Origin: Zygnema cylindricum
Taxonomy: Eukaryota; Streptophyta; Zygnematophyceae; Zygnematales; Zygnemataceae
Direction: 5' to 3'
DNA: 12,933 nucleotides
NCBI GenBank assembly: GCA_037447655.1
Contig: JBBHKE010000104.1
Coordinates: forward strand, 1 to 12,933
Below are positions 8,264-12,933 of the stretch, piece after piece. The notes under the pieces were generated by a model. That model was not told where the DNA came from. It was given only the letters and a program-made list of their open reading frames with translations, and made no database searches. A program made the translations under genes and the position numbers. Every line of letters begins with the position of its first letter. The first letter of the stretch is position 1.

Positions 8264-8599
8264 GACTACCCAACCTGTACTTGGAATCCTCCTTATCACT
8301 ATCCTCCAATCATCCACTTTCATTTTGGACCATTCATTTTAAATTTAAATTTATTACAGGATTTTAAGATTACAACATTCATTTTCCCTATGAATGAGTC
8401 TTTTCTAAGATAATATTTTCTATGACGAGTCTTTTGTAAAGAGTCTTATCATGTGAAATCACTTATAATATACAACATATTTTATTAAAATGGAGGACTT
8501 TTAAAGGTAAAGGTAATGTTACAATTGTGAATATCGTCACATGTCATATTTTTGGGACTCAATATACTAATGCCGAATGAAGCCCACTAAACGCCAAGG
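8264..8599. other. Intergenic spacer downstream of the gene
   Basis: AT-rich sequence with no ORF of note. A 12-13 bp direct repeat GAGTCTTTTCTAA / GAGTCTTTTGTAA lies near 8396 and 8426. Part of this stretch may be 3' UTR of the minus-strand gene. Confidence 0.45.
8481..8486 (-). terminator. Candidate polyadenylation signal AATAAA
   Basis: On the minus strand this reads AATAAA, about 360 bp downstream of the stop codon of the EF-hand gene. It is the nearest exact match noticed on that strand. Such hexamers are common in AT-rich DNA, and plant signals are loose, so support is weak. Confidence 0.25.
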
Positions 8600-8601
8600 T
8601 A

Positions 8602-8638
8602 TCTCTCTCTCTCTCCCCCTCTCTCTCTCTCTCTCTCT
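8602..8638 (+). repeat. CT dinucleotide microsatellite
   Basis: A 37-bp CT/TC run interrupted once by CCCC, located about 210 bp beyond the stop codon. It would read as (GA)n in a 3' UTR of the minus-strand gene if the transcript extends this far. Confidence 0.9.
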
Positions 8639-8846
8639 AGCTATTGATGATTAAGCAACTAAACTACAAACTGAAAACGATAAATGAGAAAAGGGTAAAA
8701 ACAAATAACTTTAAACAACCGCCCAAAACAAAGGACTTGCGTCTATTATACAAATCTATACTAAACACTAACTCTCACGAGACGAACAAAAATAGATCTT
8801 ATCTAATGTCTATACAATAATTTAATCCTCTTGCTACGTCCTTCCA

Positions 8847-9182
8847 TTATTGAAAATTTTGGACGAGGTCGTTTACGCCATTGATAACGACGGGATGTGC
8901 TTCAAGAATAGATGAGAAGGCTGTAAAAATTGATTTCACTAAAATTTTGAATTCCCATTCACTCACAAATCCAGACTTATCAAAATCGGCCGTCGTAAAC
9001 ACGACATCGTAAAGTCTTTCCGCTTCCTCGGTAGAATTGGAAATTGGAAGCCCATAAGAAAGACCCAAGTTTTTGAACCCTTCAGCAATCTCGTAAATGC
9101 TTAATTGTCCATCTCCCGAGGTATCCCAATCTTGAAATATCTCCTCAGCAAATCTTTGTAGTTCGACATCGTTCGAAAGTAG
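8847..9182 (-). CDS. Exon 4: module 3 and stop (residues 239-349)
   Basis: The acceptor is TTGTTTTGCAG, phase 0. It encodes [11 protein letters not shown], two canonical EF-hand loops (258-269 and 304-315) and the tail [20 protein letters not shown], which mirrors the module 1 tail [20 protein letters not shown]. The stop codon is at 8849-8847. This is the only module in which both hands keep all the expected ligands. Confidence 0.88.
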   Translation of the reverse strand, partial: LLSNDVELQRFAEEIFQDWDTSGDGQLSIYEIAEGFKNLGLSYGLPISNSTEEAERLYDVVFTTADFDKSGFVSEWEFKILVKSIFTAFSSILEAHPVVINGVNDLVQNFQ

Positions 9183-12100
9183 CTGCAAAACAAGCACCGT
9201 GACAACCTCATTAACATATAAAAAACCCTAAAAAACCCATAGAGCATCAATAATCAATCTATAGTAGTTATCAAGAGTGTTCTACAATTCCCAATGTCGA
9301 ATGCCCAATGTCGATTGTCCGATGTCGCATGTACAATGTCGAATGTACAATGTCGAATTTCCAATGTCAAATGTCCAATGTCAAAGATTCAATGTCCAAC
9401 ATTTTAATGTCCTAGTTTTAATGCCTAATGTCTATTGTCAGATTTTTATCTCCGATTTCTAGTGTCCAATGTCCAGTACAAGATATCCGTGTCCAATGCC
9501 AAATGGATATTGAATGTCCACTGTCCAACCTCCAATGCCCAATGCCGAATTTCCACTGTCAGATGCACAATGTCCAGTATCTAATGTCCAATGTGCAGTG
9601 TCTGTCCAATGTCCAATGTCAGATATAAAATATTTCAAATGTCCAATGTAAAATTTCCAATGTCTATTTTTAGTGTCCAACGTACAATGCACGTCCAATG
9701 GATGTGCAATGCTCAATGTTCAATGTCCAATGTCCAATATCCAATGTATGTCCCAAGTTCCATGTTGAATTTTTAATACTCAACAGTCCAATGCCTATGT
9801 GCTACATTCACTTTTCTATTCAATCCATGTTTATCATAGTCCTGCTCGAGGTCACCAGTCAATGGAACTTGTTGGCTTTAGTGGAATATATTCATAATGG
9901 AACTTTAGTGGTAAAATGCAACAGCAAGTTGAACGATTCAAATGTGCAAAAACATCCTGAAAGCATTGAGAAAAAGAGTAACTGCACTTATAAACAAGTT
10001 GCAATAAACAACATCTTAACATCTTTTAAAGCTAGCAGATTTCGGCAGTTATTTCCACTAATCTTTAGGTGCAAAACAGAACTGACTGGCTCATATATTT
10101 TAGCGTATTGATAAAAGAACAACACTGTTTGAGCTCACATATTTTTATTTTGTTATTCCGAAGAAATTGATGGCGGCGAAATGGGACACTACACCGTGAA
10201 TCGCTATTAGCGTTATGAAATAATTAGGGTTAAAAAACAATTAGCGTTATTAACGCTAATTGGGAATTTGGGAATTTTCAAGGAAATCATTGACTCTAAT
10301 TGGGAATTTGGGGTTTTCCAAAATAGAATTGATAATTCTAATTGAGAATTTTGGTCAAAATTTGGGGGCGCCAAAATAGCGTTATGAACGCTAATAGCGA
10401 TTCACGGTGTATTGATGTATTTTAAAAAGGTACAAATGATGGAGTACAACTGACAATCAGACTGCCATAAATATTTTACTAATTGTGAATGAAAATTATA
10501 AGCAACTTCTAACAAAAGCATGTTAACAGCGTAAAAAAAACATCAACACTTAGTAAATGTAAAAGCATCTGGCTTACCTTTTGAATCTGAAACCCATTTA
10601 GTACCACTTTATCTTGTGCCTTATAAATGGGTTTTGAAGAAAATACTTCAGATAGCTCTCCCAATATATCTTTCAGCATTCTTGTAAAATCAGCTTTATC
10701 CAGTAAGTCCTCTCCATTTCCGTACTTTAGGAGTAAAGTATCGACGACTGTTTCGGCTGTCAGGGATAAAAAAAAACAAACAATCATAAAGTTAAACACA
10801 AAACGAAAAAAAAAACAAAAAAGATTTAACAACTCCGGGCGCAAATGCAATTTCAGCGTGCGAAAGAAACCAGCCCCGAATTAGTGTTATTTGAACTTTA
10901 CTACACCGTGTATCGCTATTAGTGTTAATGTTTTCTTTGCCGCTTCAAACATCTTTTCTCCGGACACACTTGTCGGATTGTCGATCTGGCGGTTGCGATT
11001 GAAAGGTAAGATTATCAGCTTCCAATTGGCGGTCTCAAACTGAAAATTGGACAAGTGTGTAAGGAGAAAAGATGTTTTAAGTGGCGAAAAAAATATCAAC
11101 ACTAATAGCGATACATGGTGTAGCAATTGACGATGTAGCTCACCTTGTTCCGAGCTTCGCAACTCAAATCCTAAGGCATTAATAGCCGATTTTAACTCTT
11201 TTCTGTCCAATTTTCCACTCTTGTCCACATCCAGTTCATCAAACAAACTCGATGCCGCCAATTGGCAGTTTTCGGAGTCTGCAAGAAGCTCTTCCAGTTC
11301 GGAACCATCCACAACTCCCAATACTAACGGGCGTTCTGCTTAAAGACAAAACAAAAAAACAAGGCTTGATCACTAAAAGGGTTTGAATCACTAAACATGG
11401 TTTTAATGTGCGCAAACGTATGGAAACGCTTCATGTGGCTATCCCACACTATATGCGTGCGATAAACAAAAAACCCGAAGATTACTCCTATAGTGTGGGT
11501 TCACCAGATATAGCATTTTCAACTTCATATTTTTCGAACCATGCTAAAAATATCATGTCTCTCAATCAAAATCACTCACTGACATCATCAATGAAGGTCT
11601 TTTATATCCTTTTTAAAATTCGACAATTTGTCCGTCGCATATTTGCGTGTATTTGACTATTAGACATTGGTTTTTATACTTATGGGTAGTTATATTTGCA
11701 ACCATGCGATACGAAAGAAATTGCTAAATGTTTATTGAGCACAACTATTTAAAAATACCATGTTTAACAATATCTTTCTAAATGGCAATATGATATCAAT
11801 TATCTCCTCGACGTATGATATATATTTCAATCGACAACCGCAACATCGTAAAAAAAATAAAAATGGTAGATCATTAAAATTAAACAATTAAATGACAAAA
11901 TTACAGTTGGTTACTAGAAAAAGTGTTTGACATAAATGGAACATTCATAATATTTTATGTGAAAAAATCTCATTGAATTCTGCATATTTTTATCAAAAGA
12001 CAGAATGCTTCTGCAAATTTCTCAATTGCTTGACCAATGGAAAAAAAAATGTGGTTATTACTCAATCAGATATTACAAAAATAACGCCAATAAAAATAAA

Positions 12101-12639
12101 AATAAAACACCAAATTGGACGTTTTAGCTTTTCCTGCAGAAAGTACAATTAAGAAACCGATGATGATGATGATGATGATGACGGTGACTGTGACTGTTAC
12201 TGTGACTGTGACGGTGACGGTGATGGTGACGGTGATAATAGGACTTTGACCAAAAAAAACATAAAAAAAAAAAAAACCAGGATCGAGAAATCTAACCGTT
12301 CAAAGTTAACGCGATCTCAAGCAGAATCTCGTGACTGATTCGTGCGAACGAATCGAGATCCAGTTCGTCTCCGAGATTTTTTCCGTACAAATTCTGAAAC
12401 ACGTTTTCCACTAGCTCGTCGGCCTCTCTCGCCGAACCTGGACGCGGTATTCCGAGAAGTCCGGCGACGCGCAAAATAGCCGGCCGCAATTCCGGCAAAC
12501 ATAGCCGGCCGTCACGGTTGGTGTCCAGCTCGTCGAACGCCGCATGGATGTACGATTCGAATTCGAGTTCGTTCCGTACGAGAGCGAGGAGCTTCGCGCC
12601 ATCCAGGAGGTTTCCTTCTTTCTTCGGAAGAGGAGGCAT
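8847..12639 (-). CDS. Six-EF-hand calcium-binding protein, plant-type, three tandem modules (4 exons)
   Basis: The spliced model joins 12639-12297, 11335-11144, 10756-10578 and 9182-8847 (1050 nt, 349 aa). All three introns are GT-AG and the frame stays open throughout. The protein has three ~115-residue modules, each starting with a DG or NG segment and carrying two EF-hands. Canonical loops are [12 protein letters not shown] (39-50), [12 protein letters not shown] (150-161), [12 protein letters not shown] (258-269) and [12 protein letters not shown] (304-315). Hands 2 (about 86-97) and 4 (about 190-201) lack the first Asp and final Glu and probably do not bind calcium. No signal peptide or membrane segment is seen, so a cytosolic or nuclear calcium sensor or buffer is likely. 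Plant relatives known to me usually have one module (about 130-150 aa), so this triplication is unusual. Partners are unknown. Animal six-hand proteins such as secretagogin are a less similar alternative. Confidence 0.88.
9289..9760 (+). repeat. AATGTCC minisatellite (7-bp unit) in intron 3
   Basis: A degenerate array of the 7-mer AATGTCC and variants (AATGTCG, AATTTCC, AATGCCC). At its left end a 14-bp higher-order unit is visible (AATGTCCAATGTCG type, about 9291-9400). It lies in intron 3 of the EF-hand gene, starting about 105 bp from the exon 4 acceptor. Short frames through it read Met-Ser-Asn-Val-Gln-like peptides and are artefacts. Confidence 0.88.
9761..10189. other. Intron 3 sequence, no second gene supported
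   Basis: Unique-looking intron sequence between the minisatellite and a MITE. It includes part of an open frame on the plus strand (9698-10111), but its first third is minisatellite and no domain is recognised in the rest, so it is not called. Confidence 0.5.
10192..10409. mobile_element. TA-flanked MITE, A family, copy 2 (intron 3)
   Basis: 218 bp, flanked by TA at 10190-10191 and 10410-10411. The termini are CACCGTGAATCGCTATTAG and its inverse, perfect over at least 20 bp. TTAGCGTTA and its inverse recur at the ends and in a 25-bp near-palindrome at 10238-10262. A 17-bp direct repeat CTAATTGGGAATTTGGG is present twice (10256-10272, 10296-10312) where copy 1 has one. It sits in intron 3, about 170 bp inside the exon 3 donor. 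No ORF. Confidence 0.9.
10578..10756 (-). CDS. Exon 3: module 2, degenerate hand (residues 179-238)
   Basis: The acceptor is CCCTGACAG after a T-rich tract and the donor AAG/GTAAGC. It encodes the degenerate hand (about 190-201, Tyr at position 1, Glu at 5), the conserved amphipathic tail [13 protein letters not shown], and VVLNG, which starts module 3. The exon ends in phase 0 inside that module-start segment. Confidence 0.85.
10904..11120. mobile_element. TA-flanked MITE, B family, copy 4 (intron 2)
   Basis: 217 bp, flanked by TA at 10902-10903 and 11121-11122. The left end is CACCGTGTATCGCTATTAG and the right end GCGATACATGGTG. The internal TTTTCTCCGGACACACTTG / CAAGTGTGTAAGGAGAAAA pair forms the second inverted repeat. 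It occupies more than half of the 387-bp intron 2, and its edge is about 20 bp from the exon 2 splice donor. Confidence 0.9.
11144..11335 (-). CDS. Exon 2: module 2, first hand (residues 115-178)
   Basis: The acceptor is TTTAAGCAG and the donor AAG/GTGAGC, phase 1 at both ends. It encodes [11 protein letters not shown] (122-132), aligned to [10 protein letters not shown] of module 1, then [17 protein letters not shown] with a canonical calcium loop at 150-161. The exon reads open from acceptor to donor. Continued reading past the donor runs into the MITE at 10904-11120, giving a spurious longer frame. Confidence 0.87.
11341..12158. other. Intron 1 body, AT-rich, no gene supported
   Basis: This is most of the 961-bp intron 1. 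It is strongly AT-rich, with no transposon termini of the kinds found elsewhere. A plus-strand frame at 11408-11656 (82 codons) has no recognisable motif and is probably chance. Confidence 0.5.
12159..12237 (+). repeat. (GAT)n followed by TGACNG hexamer array
   Basis: About seven GAT units, then a hexamer array of TGACGG, TGACTG and TGATGG units. It lies in intron 1, about 60 bp from the exon 1 donor, separated from it by an A-rich stretch (12251-12278). Confidence 0.9.
12297..12639 (-). CDS. Exon 1: module 1 (residues 1-114)
   Basis: Starts at the ATG at 12639 (context ATCAAAAATGCC, A at -3) and ends at a GT donor (exon ...AACG, intron GTTAGA), phase 1. It encodes the LDG segment (residues 12-14), the canonical loop at 39-50 and the degenerate second hand. 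It is visibly richer in G, C and CpG than the other exons. Unspliced reading hits a stop one codon past the donor, which supports splicing here. The donor is weaker than the others but gives a phase match to exon 2 and restores the expected tail, [10 protein letters not shown]. Confidence 0.85.
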
Positions 12640-12671
12640 TTTTGATTTTTTTCTTCCCTGGTGTGATTAAT
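12640..12671 (-). promoter_or_regulatory. Start-proximal 5' leader of the EF-hand gene
   Basis: This is the only non-repeat sequence between the start codon and the telomere-like array. On the minus strand it is A-rich up to the ATG, with A at -3. No TATA box is apparent. Either transcription starts inside or beyond the TTAGGG-like array, or the promoter is embedded in it; the sequence alone cannot say. Confidence 0.35.
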
Positions 12672-12873
12672 ATTCGGGTAAGGATTAGGGTTAGAGTCAG
12701 GGTTAAGATTAGGGTTAGGGTTAAGATTCGGGTAAGGATTAGGGTTAGCGTTAGGGTTAAGATTAGGGTTAGGGTTAAGATTCGGGTAAAGATTAGGGTT
12801 AGGGTTAAGATTCGGGTAAGAATTAGGGTTAGAGTTAGGGTTAGGGTTAAATTAGGGTTGAACTAGGGTTTTT
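12672..12873 (+). repeat. Interstitial telomere-like TTAGGG array in the gene's upstream region
   Basis: About 200 bp of degenerate hexamers: GGGTTA, interspersed with GGGTTAAGATT and GGGTAAGGATT/CGGGTAAG variants. A higher-order pattern is visible: GGGTTAGGGTTAAGATT recurs about three times. It begins about 33 bp upstream of the EF-hand start codon. Read on the gene's strand it is CCCTAA-rich, with AAACCCTA-like words resembling the telo-box of plant promoters. The unit is 6 bp, not the 7-bp TTTAGGG usual in plants. The long frame through it (Arg-Val repeats) is an artefact. Confidence 0.88.
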
Positions 12874-12910
12874 CAGAGAGTCGGTGAAAAAGACTGGGGG
12901 ACAAAAAGAC

Positions 12911-12933
12911 GGAGGGAGGGAGGGAGGGAGAGA
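12911..12933 (+). repeat. GGGA tetranucleotide repeat at window edge
   Basis: At least four GGGAG units run to the end of the window. It has G-quadruplex potential and lies just beyond the telomere-like array, in the upstream region of the EF-hand gene. Confidence 0.8.

Noticed and set aside
7712-8413. 233-codon Pro/Ser/Leu/Phe frame
   Set aside because: It is a translation of the polypyrimidine tract; all three plus-strand frames are open through it, so openness carries no coding signal.
9289-9760. Possible CRISPR-like repeat array
   Set aside because: Units are 7 bp and contiguous with no unique spacers, and the context is eukaryotic, so it is a minisatellite.
9698-10111. 137-codon plus-strand frame in intron 3
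   Set aside because: The first third is AATGTCC minisatellite, no domain is recognisable in the rest, there is no supported start, and it lies inside an intron of a well-supported minus-strand gene.
11408-11656. 82-codon plus-strand frame in intron 1
   Set aside because: No recognisable motif; the length is possible by chance and it is surrounded by AT-rich intron sequence.
8847-12639. Animal secretagogin/calbindin orthologue
   Set aside because: Six hands match in number, but the DG-start modules, the tail after each hand pair and the hand spacing look more like the plant paired EF-hand family; a profile search would decide.
12642-12866. 74-codon Arg/Val-rich frame
   Set aside because: It is a direct translation of hexameter-like TTAGGG repeats, where a 6-bp unit gives a two-residue repeat.
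12672-12873. A true chromosome end
   Set aside because: Repeats are degenerate, only 0.2 kb long, and followed by non-telomeric sequence, so the array is interstitial.

Overview
The window is eukaryotic nuclear DNA. It is AT-rich, has no operons, is crowded with small non-autonomous DNA transposons and simple repeats, and carries one spliced gene on the minus strand. The protein most resembles the small paired EF-hand calcium-binding proteins of land plants, with a DG-containing N-terminal segment, an LDTNRDG loop and a conserved hydrophobic tail after each hand pair. This makes a plant or streptophyte alga the best guess. No species is claimed and no transposase or other mobile-element protein is encoded here. 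LEFT HALF (1-6513): an unusually legible stack of nested mobile elements. Several families with TA target duplications and near-identical ends (CACCGYGWATCG...) lie beside PIF/Harbinger-like elements (TAA duplication) and hAT-like elements (8-bp duplication). One TA element (1327-3799) is split by a large foldback Harbinger-like element (1346-3598), which is itself split by a hAT-like element (2019-2669). Next to it a second hAT-like element (4424-5956) is split by a Harbinger-like element (4701-5396), and its outermost TA dinucleotide was the target of another TA element (3812-4423). Every nesting step can be undone in silico using the target duplications. MIDDLE (6514-8640): no gene. It holds a short tandem repeat, a pyrimidine block followed by a purine block, CAT-type microsatellites interrupted by a TA element (7175-7352), a long polypyrimidine tract and a CT microsatellite. 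RIGHT (8847-12639, minus strand): a four-exon gene, 1050 coding nt and 349 aa. It encodes three tandem copies of a roughly 115-residue paired EF-hand module, giving six hands of which four loops are canonical. Its introns hold a 7-bp-unit minisatellite, two further TA elements (10192-10409 and 10904-11120) and a GAT/TGACNG microsatellite. Its start codon lies about 33 bp from a 0.2-kb degenerate telomere-like TTAGGG array (12672-12873), which therefore sits where the promoter or 5' UTR would be. The gene is the only convincing protein-coding feature; other open frames fall in inverted repeats or low-complexity tracts.
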